From NCBI GenBank assembly GCA_026936325.1, contig JAPTHN010000010.1:51023283-51087282 (forward strand): 64,000 nt of DNA, written 5' to 3'. The position numbers were made by a program, and so were the translations under genes. This DNA is from Platynereis dumerilii (Eukaryota > Annelida > Polychaeta > Phyllodocida > Nereididae). Every line of letters starts with the position of its first letter. Position 1 is the stretch's first letter. Shown piece by piece: positions 10,803 to 22,025 of the stretch. The notes below the pieces were generated by a model that saw only the letters and a list, made by a program, of their open reading frames with translations, had not been told where the DNA came from and made no database searches.

Positions 10803-13800
10803 GTCAGTTGAATACCTTTAAGTTACTGATATGTGTATACAGTGTAAGGGCCTAGCTGCTTAGTATTTCTTTCAAATCCAAATGTTTTCACAGTAACTCT
10901 GACATTCAGCCTGAATCTTTTTTTTTCTCAGGCCATGTATTATATACGCTGTAAAATTTGAAATTTTCTGTCAACTCAAATGTCTGAGTGAGATGGCTTC
11001 TTGTTTTTAGTTGTGATAATCTGTCCGTTGTCATAACTTAAAATTACAAGCTATGTCAGCTTAAAGGAACTGTGCAACCATCTCACTCAATCATTCAAGC
11101 GGACTCAAAATTTTACAGTGTTTAGGGAAGAGTGACATCAAAAAACTTGAGATCAATTTGCCCTATATATACATATCCTTTAAAAAGTCACATACAGGCT
11201 GAGTATCTGCCATTATGGATTTGGCTGCACTATAAAAACCTTCAGACAAAATTGGTTTTTTAGATTCAAAATGGTTTTTTGAAAAACCAAATTTCAATGC
11301 AAAAAACCAACATGGATTTTCCATGTTGGTTTTGCATTGAAATTTGGTTTTTCAAAAAACCATTTTGAATCTAAAAAACCAATTTTGTCCCGACATTTTT
11401 TGGAGTGTGTAATAAATAATTGTGATGATGAGTGACATGTATTGCTGAATATTTATTTTCTAATTTTACAAATACATTGTACATATTGATTTTTACACTG
11501 TTTAAAATATTGGACGAAATTTGTCTTTTAAAATGCCAAATGGTTTTTTTAAACAACTGTGGCATGAGTTTGGTTTTCCCCAAAACCCGCAACATTCGTG
11601 ACAGTACAGCCATATAGTATTTCAACAAACCCTAATCATACAAAGCATTGTATCACTCCTTAAAACAAAGTGAAACTTTCAAAAACTGGTCAATGTGATA
11701 TTTATGTAGGCCTATTAAAAGGCAAACAGGAAACTACTTTGTATTCTCCAGTACAGCATTAATTGTGTACTATGTAAACACTCAAGAGGCTTAGTAGCCA
11801 CTTACCTTCACAAAGTATATAATTTTTTTCTGTTTATCCGTGTTATTCTTACTTCTCGGGAGGGAGTTCCTCCGTGGCCTAATGGTTAAGAGTGCTTGTT
11901 TGCACTACCACTGGCTCTGAGGGTGTGGGTTCGAATCCCACCCCGGAACTCACTTTAGTCCGAGCCCATGGGACATTAAATGGAGGCGGGTTGTATCCTG
12001 TGTTCTATGCTGGGGCAACTGAAAGACCCTGGGCATCCCTGAATTAATAGGGTATATGCCAGACTCACAGTCTTCTCATCTCATCATCATACGGCGATCA
12101 CCTGCCTCGATATAGCCCACTAAGGTGCTGCTGAGGCGTAAAACACAAACAAACAAACAAACAAACTTACTTTTCGGGACACAATGTCGTGTTTCACCAC
12201 TAACACATTATTGTTTGGGTCTGGAGCTTTGATCGGCTCACAATGGCTCAACATGTTGTCAAAAATGTACAAGATGTGGTGGAGGGCACTTCCTTGGAAA
12301 TTGCTATCCTTGAAGTCTTCTTTGAAGCGAAGGCTTTTGCCCTGTCGTCGTTCCTCGGTGATTGAGATAATTCCACCTTTTTGGTGCTGACGAAAGCCAC
12401 AAGGCGCACTGGAGGAGACTCACTCAGTTAAGGACATCAGGAAAATTGAAAATTTGATTCATGGCAATTGGAGACGGCGGTTTCTAAGTTGGGCGATATT
12501 GCATTTGGATCTGACAAGGTCGCTGTCAGAAGGCGCTTCGTGTTAATTCCTTTCTCACTCTTAGAGCCTCAGATAGGGCAGCTGGGCTTTGGAGTTGGAG
12601 TTCGGAGTCATGAAGTCAGAGGTGGAGTCCGAGTCGAAAGTTAGGTTTGTAGGTGGAGTCGAAAATGTAAATAATTGTCTTATTATTGGGTTCAATAATG
12701 TCAGTAAGTGGAGTTGGAAGTCATTGTCGAAATTCAGGGGACCTAAGGAGTTGGAGTTAGAGTCGGAGTCGTTTTTAAGGAGCCAAAGGAGTTGGGAGTC
12801 ATAGTCTGTTCTCTTGATACCAGACTCCGAAGACCTTCAGAACAGCCCGACATTGGCCCTCAACCCCTTGGCCCACACTCTAAAAAATGTGGGGACAAAA
12901 TTGGTTTTTTAGATTCAAAATGGTTTTTTGAAAAACCAAATTTCAATGCAAAACCAACATGGATTTTTTTAAGTGCACTCTGCCGTTGATCTGCCAGAAC
13001 CCCTCTCGTCCCTTACCTCTTTGCTACAACAACTACCCCTCTTTTCGAAAATTATTTTCCTCTCCTTTCCTCCTCAAACCAGCACTTGACTGATCAGCTC
13101 TTTATTCAATTACTTTTTTGCCAATTAATTTCTTGTCTAAACTCACTGCCATCGATTTGCTGTGGATGTGATGCTGAATTTGGATCGAACGTCAGTTTCC
13201 GGTGTGGTTGCCATGGATACGGCCAATTGTGATCTCCTCTTGCAAAAGGGTTGTTTTCTTTAATGTCTTCATTTGAATTGTTCAAATTGGAAAATGGGTC
13301 CTGTCTTAAATTGTATCCTATCCGGCATAGCTTGCCACCTTTCATATCAAATGCCTCAAAATTGCTCATTAACAAATCTTCCTATCTCAATTGTCAGTCG
13401 GATTATGGTTGTTAACATCTATCAATCCATCATTCTACTTTTCCGTCTGTTTGTCTAATTATCTAACCTTCGATCTACCAATTTACCTATGTATATATCT
13501 ATTGATCTGTCCAGCCATCTATCTATCTGTCTAACAGTGTCTATCTATCTATCGTTCTTCTGTCTGTTTATCCATCTATCGTCCATTTTTGGCTTTTTCC
13601 AAGCCTCCTCATCGAGATTTACAACTATTTGACAAGCAAACACATGATTTTCAATCAAGATACTTCGGCCTACAATTTTTGTTTGTCCCATAATCTTTTT
13701 TTCTCAGACATTTTTTATTTCGATGCATTTGTCACACATCTTGTTTACCACACTTCTGCCTATATTTCACAATTAGCATGCTGCAGTTGTTTGTCACACT

Positions 13801-16800
13801 TATGGTTTCACGATTGTGTTTTTTTGTTTTGCTTTTTATGCTTCGATATCGATTTTTGTTCCAAGCATATGTAGTCAGAGATTTGCTCTGTTGGAAGAGA
13901 GTACTAAAGACTGTGTCAGTTAGTTGATTATAAGGTTTTTGTCTTTGTTCGACTCAATCAATAGTTAATTACCCTTGCAAATTCTCATTCTTCCTCCTTT
14001 CATTATTTCGCTTTAACTGGTGTTGATGTCCTTTTCGACAAAATATTCGGACAAATTAATGATATCTGCCCCTATTACATTGTTGTTATTGGTTTTTTTA
14101 ATAGATGGCTCTTTGTTAGTCATGCTTGGCATGAGGTTTAACTAGGTTCAACCAATAATCTTAGAATTGTCAATCTACGATAGATAGATGTATAGATATG
14201 GTAAGTGCAGCCCTCTAAACCCAGTTCTGGATGCTCAAGAGGGTTGATTGATGAGAGAGAGAAGGACATGTTACACATTTACCCAATGTGAGGGATTTTT
14301 TACTTGCATGCCCAGCACAGACACTGATACAAGCAGATTGTTGTTCTTTCTTGTTCTTTTAAGGGTCTTTCAGGAACAATACCAGTCATCTTGTTGATAA
14401 TGTCATTGTGTGTCTCTTACTGGTGGAGCAGTTCAGCTGTCCTTCAGCCTGAGATCCAGCATTGGATTTTTGTCTTGAAATCTTGACAATAGCTGGCAAG
14501 CAATTAATCATTCTAAGCCATAAAAGTTGTTTGGGTGTCAGCCACCAGTCTTGGGCCAAGAGCTAACATTGCCTTGTCCAGGAGAGATTGTCTTTTTTTT
14601 AGCAATGCAATCTAGTGTTAAAAAAGATGGTATTTTTCCAATCTGTGAGATTTTTTCAATCTCCAGGCTCAATAAAAGCAGATTTATTGCACATTTATCA
14701 CACAGCTTACAATAAAAACTGACCACGCTTTACACTCACAGTGACTCCCAATCCCAGCGATTGTCCATGTTTTCATGTCATAAGAAAATTCCACCCATTC
14801 ACTTTTGAGTGTATACAATGCAAGAGCTTCGACATTAATAAAAGAAAAAGCAAATGACAAAGCTATAAAATGTTATTGGCACGTCACACTGAATCCAAGT
14901 GTTGTTTTTTTAACCCGAAATGAAAGCCTTTGTTAATTGCTCTTCGGTAGAGCAAACTGGCAATGGACCTTTTCTTATTTTCGAAGTGTATGTCTACCTC
15001 TAAAGGCATGGAGTTTTTTTGTTGATCAATGAAAATTATAACTGCACTAGATGTTAATGTTATTTCATTTTTTATTTCAGGCCAATACAACGAAGCTCAT
15101 GACAATCTCCTCCACGTTCTCGACTTTGTTAAGGATGTCCACGGAGACGAACTGGAAGGTTACAAAGGCAACAATGTTGATAGGATATTGTCTTTGTTAC
15201 ATGCAAAATATGAACATAACAACACAGAGACAGAAGCACCCCACGTGGAGCGTCATCGGCGCCACGTGGGGTGGGCATACGGCACAAATAGCGCTTCACA
15301 AGTGGATATGCTGACGCTAGAGGCTCTGCCCTCGCTTCAACAGGCCTTAGAACGATTGTACCTTCAGCAGCGAGATGATGATGTACATCCCGAGTCAGGT
15401 GTCGCACACATGTCTCGCGATGACTTCACGCCCTCTAGCGAGCCGCCGGCGGTGTCACCAGAGGGCGTCACCAGTCATCGTGCGATGGCCAACCTCCTCT
15501 CGGCCCTGGGGAACAACTACCTTAGCACCACGATAAAACTACTTGAAGAAAATATACGTTTGAGATCAGATATAGCCAAGTTATATGATGGGTTGACTCT
15601 CAATCAACATGTGGGCGATAATAGGGTATTTGGGGAAGGTGGGCCACCTAGTGGGGGTGTCACTAGCACCCCTGGTGTTGTCAATCGGCAACGCAGGGAT
15701 GCAGAATGGCCGTCTAATGGCCAGGATGCAAACAAAGACAATGGAAAGGTTGTGAAATATTCCCAAAAGCATCGGCCGACTGACTCTAGTCAGAAACATG
15801 GCCCTAAATCGCTGCGGGTCAACGTCAGTCGGAACGGCAATGAGACCTTAGGACATGATGATGAAAACACCGGGGAGCTTGAGGGCCACCATCACAGCGA
15901 GGCTAAACGTCTCCACAAGATTGCACATATCTTGCACTACTGTAGTATCGCAATTCTGGGCATTTTTGTTATTCAGGTAAGATGAAGAAAATAATTATTA
16001 TTCCCAACATGTTTATTCCTGTTGTTTGTGCTATACATAGCTGTTATTGTTTCAGTACACTCTTCACAAACTAAATGTTTGTTTAGCCATAATAAGATAT
16101 TGAAGTCTCTGAAGTGTATTACAGACGTTTTACTCTTATTTTTGTGAAGAAATTACTGATTTCTTTTTCAGGAAAATATATAATGCATATTGCTGAACAT
16201 TACTTTAAAAAATATCTTTGATTTTCCAGCTTTTACTCAAGGTTTACGGCATGGGGATAGAATTTTTTAAGAAACGTATGGAGGTAAGCAGAATTCTCGC
16301 TCTTCTTGAGAATACAATTTTGTTGTGAGATAAGAAGAAATTGCAATAAGTCTTTCCGAGATTACAGAAAAAAGTGAGAAGTCAAAAACACAAATGTCTT
16401 ATGATGTTTCAACTATCTTCGGTGCTGTTAGTTACTGTCCAACTCAGAACCTTCTCTTTTGAAAATAAGAGTGTAACTAACAAAATTAGACTAAAAACAT
16501 TATTATTTTCTTGTTGTAGTGCCTCATGTCTTTAATGTCTTTCCTCAAAATAAACTTTAAATCTGTGTGGCATTCAATATATGAACATTCGATAACCAAT
16601 TTTCTTGACTTCAACAGATCTTCGATGCTGTGATAATTTTGGCGTCGTTCGCGCTTGACCTTGTATTCCTGGAGGGCATCGGTGGCGCAAAAGGAGAGGA
16701 AGCTGCCGCCCTCTTGATAGTCTTCCTATTATGGCGAATACTACGGGTTATCAATGGTGAGTCAATAAAAGTAATGTTTCGTTAAGTGGACCGAAGCTGA

Positions 16801-19800
16801 GCTCAGGCATTTGTGAATGGTCGTTCTTTTTATATTCTCAGCTGCAAAAGTGTAAGGTTTCACACAAATGTATAATATAATGAAAATACAGACAGATGAA
16901 GAAGGATAGGAGAGATGCAGGTACATTGTAGCTGTTTCAAGGCAAATACAGATTGCTGTGCAATTATACATTTTATCATCGATGAATTAGAAATATACAT
17001 TTTACTTATTCAAGGGGTCTGCCACATGCCTAGATATTTTATGCTACTGATGTCTATAAGGTGGTCAAGGAAAACCTGTAAATCATGAGTATCACACTTA
17101 GTTACTTAATTTCACTGATTTTTTTTCAGGCATTATGATAACAACAAAAAAGCGACAAGAATTTAGAATCAAACTTCAGAAGCGAGCTCGGAGACGGGCA
17201 GAGAAGAAGATAGAAATTTTGGAAGAAGATAGGCAATTGAGAGATGTGAGTGTACCAGTCTATTTGAAAGTTATTCTTATAATTGTATGAAATATATAAA
17301 AAAATATTGGTAATTTTGTTTATTCCATAGTGGCAAATTTATTTCTCAACATTATGTTTTGTTATACAAGTCACTGCAAAACCTGCTCCCGTTACTTTTA
17401 TGGCAGATACCGCCAAAACAACAATACCTGTCATAAATACAATGGTTTTCCACTGTAAAGTGGCAATATTTTTGTATTCTTTACGGTAGCTGCTATTGAA
17501 GAGAGGCGGCTGGTTTTTACAGTGTAGTATAGCCTCTAATATTTACTGTATAAAACATTTTATGGGTTAATGTAAACAAACAAATGCAGTCTAAAAACCC
17601 CTACGATTAATTATTGTAATCGGGGTATGCTCCATTTTTTTCCTTGCTGATGAATGAATGAATGAATGTATCATACAAACAACTGTAAATCTTATAGATC
17701 TGGTTCATCCATGTATATAAAAAAGGTTATTCTATCTATATACTTGCATAACATTTATTATTAACCACTTGCAGAAAGAGATTAGTGCCCTGAAGGAACT
17801 GTGTTCACATCTAGGGGGGAAGGAGGATGAAATAGCAGCTTGTAAACCAAGGAGGAAGAGTAAAGGTAAGAAGTGGTTTTGCAGTTTAGTCAGAGATGGC
17901 GTGTCTGCAAGACTCAAATCTGCCATCTGGATGGTGCTGTGGAGACCAGTGTGTGCCTTGGAGCATCCACACAGCTGCAGGCAACACTGTGGCATTGAGT
18001 GAGCTAGTAAGCTACTGCTTTCTGTAGCAGGAGAGTTGCAAACTAAAGTATGTAGTAAAAAAAAGTGTCACATGATAGTTGCCTTTCATTTCAATTTGTG
18101 ATAATCACTAATCAGATATTTACGTGTAGGCCTATACAAACTGTACATAATGAGGTAAATGCATTTTAAGTGTGCTCCTTTGAAATCGACTACATGTAAA
18201 TGTGGACGTAGTACACACAATTTTTTAGCCGACTGATTTTAGTATAGGTGCAGCAATGAATAGTCAGGGATGACAATGCTTACAAAAATTGCAATTGCAT
18301 GTGCTTCTTTAAATTCATCACAAATATGACCCTTTATAGTCTACCTTGAGTGTAGGTTTACAAACTTACATGCATGTCCTTTTACTTTGACAATCCCCAG
18401 TATAATATTTGAAGTAAAAAGAAATTCTGAACCTTTATTTGCAATTTTTTGGATTTCATGACAGTATCTGACTTCTGTTTTTTTTTCACCTTTGCAGGTA
18501 TTTTGAGTCGACTGGATACCTCAATGGGTCTAACATCTGTAGCTTCATTGTCTCTTTCTCTGTCGATGTCCATGTCAGGAGGTGTGTTAAACATGGCTAG
18601 AGCAAATCCCATGATCAACAGACGTGATTCGCTTCACGAGAACACTCCAGCAAGGATGCGAGGGCCCGGCCTCAGGCCCCCTACGATGGGGATCGGTAAT
18701 AATGTGCGAGAAGCCTCTCCGCTACCTCGAAAGATCGGTGGCAAAACCTCCATGGAGGCGGTGATTGAGGAGTCTCCTTTGGAGGACGACAGTAAGAAAG
18801 CAAACGGTGCTATGGTGAACGGGGAAAATCTTGCCCTCGCCCCCACCCAGGGCACTTCCTCCTCTTCCAATGCTGTGGTGACCAACAACAACACCACAGA
18901 GGAAGATAAGCCTCCCCCTGATGGCACTCCGGTGTCAGTTCAGACGATCGTACACGAGGAGAACGAAACGAGCCCACCATCACGAACCCCACCTCGCAGT
19001 AGTTCAAGGACTTCTCTTGGCAGGGTGACCCCGCCCTCCACAGGGGGGACGCCACCTCGGACCTCTCCCTCTACCCCGCCTCTGGGCTCCCCCAACGGAT
19101 CCTGGATGCACCTTGGCCCTCTTGAGGGCACTTCATCACTTGGCGGCAGTGCTGTGCTATCTCCCAAATCTGGGACTCCACCACGGGAAGGTTCCCGGCA
19201 TTCCCCCGGGACTCCTCCTCAGAGGTATTCCGGGGCAGGGACTCCTGTCAGTCTTTCCCCTGCAACTCCTCCCTCCCCGGGACCCCCTATGCTGATTCCG
19301 CTGTCCAAATCACCCCGTCAAGACAGACGTCGTCCCCCACCGGTGCCTCCAAAGCCCAAAAAATTAAAGGGCATCTTAAAACGTAGTGAGGACAGCGGTC
19401 GAGCGAGGTCGCCGAGCCCCGCTCCCAGTCCGAGTCCTGTCTTTGATGACTACGACCACGACAAAGCCACCTCCCCGTTGCTCCGGGAACGAGCTCGTAC
19501 GCCATCGCCACGCATGCGTAGACGCTCTCGGACACCTTCCCCTCGCATGGATCGTAAAGCCACGAAAGAAAAGGAGAAGGATAAACGGGGGAAGGTCGTG
19601 TCTAAGGGCAAGAGCAAACGGCGGGGAGACAGACCTCGTAGTTCCGTTCAGTTGGATTTTGAGAATGAACTTGCCACTCCGGGCCAGCCTCCGAGGAGGG
19701 CGAGGTCTTCTGAGGCAATTGTCGTGGCCAATGGGCCTATGGTTCGGGGCCTGTCTCCCTCATTGTCGGCATTGCGCAGCAGTCGTGAGGATGTAATGGT

Positions 19801-19900
19801 TCGGTTGCAGGGACGAGGTCAAATGTCTCCTGGAGATTCTAGGGTAAATATCAACAAAAAAGAGATTATAACTGTTACAAAATCTGGCAGAAAATATTAG
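10678..19900 (+). CDS. Gene A: Hv1-like voltage-sensor protein with giant S1-S2 loop (5' partial)
   Basis: Seven exons were recognised: 10678-10802, 15081-15976, 16230-16283, 16618-16756, 17130-17245, 17775-17865 and 18498-19900. All junctions are GT-AG and phases agree, giving at least 940 residues from S1 to the stop. Order: S1 (FQIVLCFLVLVDAGVVIAEI), a loop of about 270 residues, S2 (HYCSIAILGIFVIQ), S3 (IFDAVIILASFALDLVFL), S4 (LLIVFLLWRILRVINGI), basic coiled coil, long Ser/Pro/Arg-rich tail. Family knowledge: Hv1 is a plasma-membrane voltage-gated proton channel of about 273 residues in human. Seen: Asp112, Glu119, Asp123, His140, Phe150, Lys157, Asp174 and Asp185 equivalents are kept. 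Arg205 is Leu, Glu153 is Gln and His193 is absent. So proton conduction is plausible but unproven, and a non-conducting sensor is possible. The N-terminal exon is missing. TMEM266 also has a long tail but keeps the first S4 Arg, so it fits less well. Confidence 0.88.
10947..11120. mobile_element. CACTG foldback MITE, copy 1
   Basis: The ends are CGCTGTAAAATTT and AAATTTTACAGTG. Inner arms contain CAACTCAAATG and TGAGTGAGATGG with their complements, including ACAAGCTATGTCAGC. The 174-bp copy belongs to a family with four more copies in this window, at 41721, 44973, 54417 and 62529. It lies in the first recognised intron of gene A. Confidence 0.8.
11228..11407. mobile_element. CACTC foldback MITE, copy 2
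   Basis: The ends are CACTATAAAAA and TTTTTTGGAGTG, and a TG dinucleotide is present on both sides (11226-11227 and 11408-11409). The two arms are almost perfect complements around a short centre, so it is a 180-bp palindrome. Confidence 0.88.
11862..12165 (+). mobile_element. tRNA-derived SINE with target-site duplication
   Basis: The head folds as a tRNA: GAGTTCC pairs with GGAACTC, the A box is TGGCCTAATGGTTAAGAG and the B box GGTTCGAATCC. A body of about 190 bp and an (AAAC)n tail follow. A 14-bp direct repeat flanks it (11848-11861 CTTACTTCTCGGGA; 12166-12179 with one change), the mark of LINE-driven insertion. Two further copies in reverse orientation lie near 40815-41035 and 63265-63535. 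Confidence 0.92.
12176..12418 (-). other. Unidentified 80-codon open stretch, possible fossil exon
   Basis: Read on the minus strand, codons stay open from an AG preceded by GGCTTTCGTC to a GTAAGT at the lower end. The text includes GGIISITEERRQGKSL and SALHHILYIFDNMLSHC. The codon-aligned plus strand is also open for about 56 codons (DVVEGTSLEIAILEVFF), so which strand was coding is unclear. The SINE inserted right at its lower edge. It lies in an intron of gene A and has no recognised family. Confidence 0.25.
12560..12815 (+). repeat. GGAGTC-rich dispersed repeat
   Basis: GGAGTC, GGAGTTGG and GAGTCGGAGTC words recur every 6-12 bp. The same kind of sequence, followed by CACTCCGAA, appears at 48860-49020 beside a tRNA-like head, so this is probably a SINE body with simple-repeat expansion. 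Confidence 0.6.
12876..12975. mobile_element. CACTC foldback MITE, half copy (copy 3)
   Basis: Only one arm is present: CACTCTAAAAAATG, then the GGTTTTTTAGATTC core, ending in a T run near 12970. The second arm is lost. Confidence 0.8.
13000..15080. other. Remainder of gene A S1-loop intron
   Basis: AT-rich intron sequence with a degenerate CTAT tract near 13430-13580 and a SINE fragment near 14195-14345. No exon was seen. The acceptor of the next exon ends the stretch. Confidence 0.5.
14195..14345 (-). mobile_element. Fragment of tRNA-Leu-like SINE
   Basis: The segment GGTTGATTGATGAG followed by an AGAGAGA run, ACATTTACCC and ATGTGAGGGATTTTT is shared, in the same orientation, with the full-length copy at 60905-61215, and in reverse with 59620-59820. 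Only the 3' part of the element is here. Confidence 0.65.
15081..15976 (+). CDS. Gene A exon: giant extracellular S1-S2 loop and start of S2
   Basis: An 896-nt exon with acceptor TTTTTTATTTCAG and donor GTAAGA. Two bases finish a Gly codon, then 298 codons follow. It opens with a helical block shared with gene B (consensus L-x-GY-x-G-x2-V-x2-IL-x-LLH). A variable Ser/Gly/Asn-rich middle follows, with N-glycosylation sequons (NVS, NET) and two dibasic sites of R-x-R-R type (RHRR at 15251, RQRR at 15686). It closes with LEGHHHSEAKRLHKIAHILH, then S2 up to the Gln that replaces human Glu153. By Hv1 topology the loop faces outward. Confidence 0.88.
16230..16283 (+). CDS. Gene A exon: end of S2 and S2-S3 linker
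   Basis: A 54-nt exon, phase 0 at both ends, encoding LLLKVYGMGIEFFKKRME. It holds the Lys157 equivalent and the Glu before S3. The gene B counterpart at 42091-42144 is also exactly 54 nt. Confidence 0.9.
16618..16756 (+). CDS. Gene A exon: S3 and S4
   Basis: A 139-nt exon. S3 IFDAVIILASFALDLVFL keeps both aspartates (Asp174, Asp185). The S3-S4 loop, EGIGGAKGEEAAA, has no histidine. S4 LLIVFLLWRILRVIN has Leu where Hv1 has its first Arg, then the Trp-Arg and the third Arg and Asn. Gene B has an exon of identical length at 34198-34336. Confidence 0.92.
17130..17245 (+). CDS. Gene A exon: basic start of coiled coil
   Basis: A 116-nt exon preceded by a T-rich tract and CAG, with donor GTGAGT. 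It encodes GIMITTKKRQEFRIKLQKRA and on through RRRAEKKIEILEEDRQLRD, a strongly basic helix continuing from S4 as in Hv1, where this coil drives dimer assembly. Confidence 0.9.
17372..17524. mobile_element. CACTGTAAAAC MITE
   Basis: The ends CACTGCAAAACC and GGTTTTTACAGTG form inverted repeats over about 15 bp around a centre with little self-complementarity. The reverse complement resembles the element at 33975-34135 over its first 40 bases, so both belong to one small family. It lies in the gene A intron between the two coil exons. Confidence 0.65.
17775..17865 (+). CDS. Gene A exon: second part of coiled coil
   Basis: A 91-nt exon with acceptor CCACTTGCAG and donor GTAAGA, encoding KEISALKELCSHLGGKEDEI followed by AACKPRRKSK. 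It matches the 79-nt gene B exon 32934-33012 (QINALKDLCSKAG) with a four-codon length difference and the same phase. Confidence 0.85.
18498..19900 (+). CDS. Gene A exon: long cytoplasmic tail
   Basis: About 466 codons after the acceptor TTTTTTTTCACCTTTGCAG. It begins with a block conserved in gene B (TSVASLSLSLSMSMSGGVLN). A Ser/Thr/Pro-rich part with many TPP and SP steps follows, then RRPPPVPPKPKKLKGILKR, which fits both orientations of SH3-binding proline motif, and basic RTPSPRMRRRSRTPSPR-type repeats that resemble a nuclear localisation or phosphorylation cluster. The exon is clearly more GC-rich than its surroundings. The stop at 19898-19900 is used if the last possible intron is retained. 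Confidence 0.85.
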
Positions 19901-20176
19901 ACAGTCACTACAAATATGATCAAAGAAAAACATCATAATAAGTCTTGTAGCAAATGTGTGTGTTTAGGATTTGACGACACTACAGATTATTTTGTCTTGA
20001 ATGTCTTCCAAGCGTGGGAACACAAGTTTTGTGCTTTTTGCTACCTTCCTTGCATATAGTTTTTCCCCAGATTTAGTTATTTCACTTTGAAGTCTGTAGT
20101 TGTACAGTGTCAATTTTTTGTTCAAAGAATAATTTTATTAGCTATTCTTGTCGCTAAAATTATTTTCTGCTTTCAG

Positions 20177-20197
20177 GTACAGACAACAAAACTGTGA
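20177..20197 (+). CDS. Gene A alternative last coding exon
   Basis: A strong acceptor (TTTTCTGCTTTCAG) stands here, and a possible donor lies inside the tail exon at 19844 (AGG then GTAAAT), both phase 0. Splicing them replaces the last 18 residues with VQTTKL and a stop. TKL preceded by T fits the class I PDZ ligand pattern (S/T-x-Leu). The retained version ends in TKSGRKY and looks like intron translation. Inference from splice-site quality only. Confidence 0.4.
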   Translation, partial: VQTTKL

Positions 20198-21814
20198 TGG
20201 ATGGAAGCGTTGTGTGAATTAGGATACTTGATTACATCGTGTGTTGTGCATCTCTGTTTGGTGTGACATCTTCAACAAATATCGTTGAGATCGCACCTTC
20301 TTAAATCTTCTTCACATCTTTTTTCATGGATAATCCACACTGGATGATGTATATATACCTCAACAGGGATCGCACATCTTTACGGAGTTATTGTTAAGGA
20401 AATCATAAGCTTATGTGACGTCGTACATCGAATGTGTCACTCGGCGCCCGAGCGTGCCGCCATACGGTGATGCAATGTATACGGTGATGCCATTCGGTGA
20501 CGCCATTGTGTGATCGTGACCTGAAGTTTGCATCTCAACCGTAGGGAAAGGAATGTACCACTCCAGGTTACTCGTTACACTTGTTACTTGCTACCTGCGG
20601 ACTACCTATGGACTACCTGAGGACTTGGAATCTCTTCATCTGTTATTATTGTTAGAGCTGTGAACATCGAGAGAGTGTGTAGAGATGTATTAATGTTTCA
20701 TATTTGAATTTGGATTATCCTCCATAATCGGACTACATAAGATGTACATATGTAAATAGTTCTTTTTTATTCTGGCCAAGATAGCCAATCTGTTAGTCCC
20801 ATATATATATAATCTGATATTATTACGGTTAATTGTGTTGAGTAAGCAGCATGCACTTCGGATGGATTATTATTCTGATATTTGACCAGACGTGCTTCTG
20901 CAGGATACGTGTAAAGCACCGAGGACGAGATTATGTGTAACTCGTTTTAACAAAGCAATATTTATGCAACACTTAGATATGTTTGAGGATTACCGGGTTG
21001 CCATGACCCCGATCTCATGTAAAATAGCACCTGGTTCACTTTGTTGTTTTCCCTCATGATAGCATGTTTTCATTTACCAATGCCAGGATAGTGTAGAATA
21101 TCCCCATATGCAATAGCACTGCCTCACAGCGACATCTATGGGCCACAGCAGTTGACTTGTGTGCCCCCTGTTGGATAGGCGAGACACTACCGGCCCGATC
21201 TGATGTTGTTATCATTTCAATAATGTAGATATATGCATTTTATATGCACAAATTTGAACAAAATGATGTACTTCCATTAGACAACAAATGCTTTGAGAAC
21301 CTAGTGATGATCACATGAAAAAATACAGGCTTACAATTGATCCATGACGATGTTCAATCATATGCAAGTTCGACAATACTCACGAACCTGTTATTACGTC
21401 AGAACGGTCATTCACTGTAGTAAAAAAGGGACGCTCTTTCCTTCCTCAATGATCGCCTGCATATCAGATCAGAGCATTTTTGCGTGGTTTTTCCCTGTCG
21501 CACTGCACAGTTCTGGTCTCCTCGACTCCTCGACTCCATCGTTCGTTCGAAATATCGGAAATGGCTCTTTGCGTTAGAAATCGGGATGCTAGGAATCAAC
21601 TTTGATGTTTCACATGCAGTTCTTAGTAGGACGACTCAGTGGTCTGTTGGCCACTTCACTTCTTCTGTTGTCGTTTGACATTTTCTTGTCTCACTATTGA
21701 AGTCTGTCACCTATCTGTTGCCATGGCAACATACAGCACAATGGAAGCAATGTACTCGATTTGTTTTCCTTTTACTTGACGACGATCGTTGTTTTGTTTT
21801 TTCAATTGTTATAA

Positions 21815-22025
21815 AGGCCAGACTTAATTGACTTTTTGCTTCTCGGATCTTCTCGAGAAACTATTTCTAAGGTCGGTCAGCAGGATGAGGAAAAAAAGCT
21901 ATAATCTTAATTTTTCATACTGTTAATGAGTTAAACTAAATTATGGGTAAGCTTTTTTTATTCGTTGGTAGAAAATCTGTTGGTCAGTCGATCCGAGAGA
22001 AGCTTTAAATCAATTACGTATGGCC
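21815..22025. mobile_element. AGGCCAGAC MITE, PIF/Harbinger-like, copy 1
   Basis: TAA stands on both sides (21812-21814 and 22026-22028). The ends AGGCCAGACTTAATTGAC and, reverse-complemented, GGCCATACGTAATTGATT are inverted repeats, followed by GCTTCTCGGATC and its complement further in. A 3-bp TWA duplication is the rule for PIF/Harbinger elements. Confidence 0.7.

Noticed and set aside
11862-11950. Free-standing tRNA gene
   Set aside because: The cloverleaf is good, but the body, AAAC tail, 14-bp target duplication and other copies show a SINE.
18634-19535. Antisense frames across the gene A tail exon
   Set aside because: They arise from the biased codon use of the Ser/Pro/Arg-rich sense frame.
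10678-19900. Orthologue of TMEM266
   Set aside because: A long tail and an Asn-to-Asp change (in gene B) are reminiscent, but TMEM266 keeps the first S4 Arg and lacks the giant loop. The S2-S3 and S4-coil sequences fit Hv1 better.
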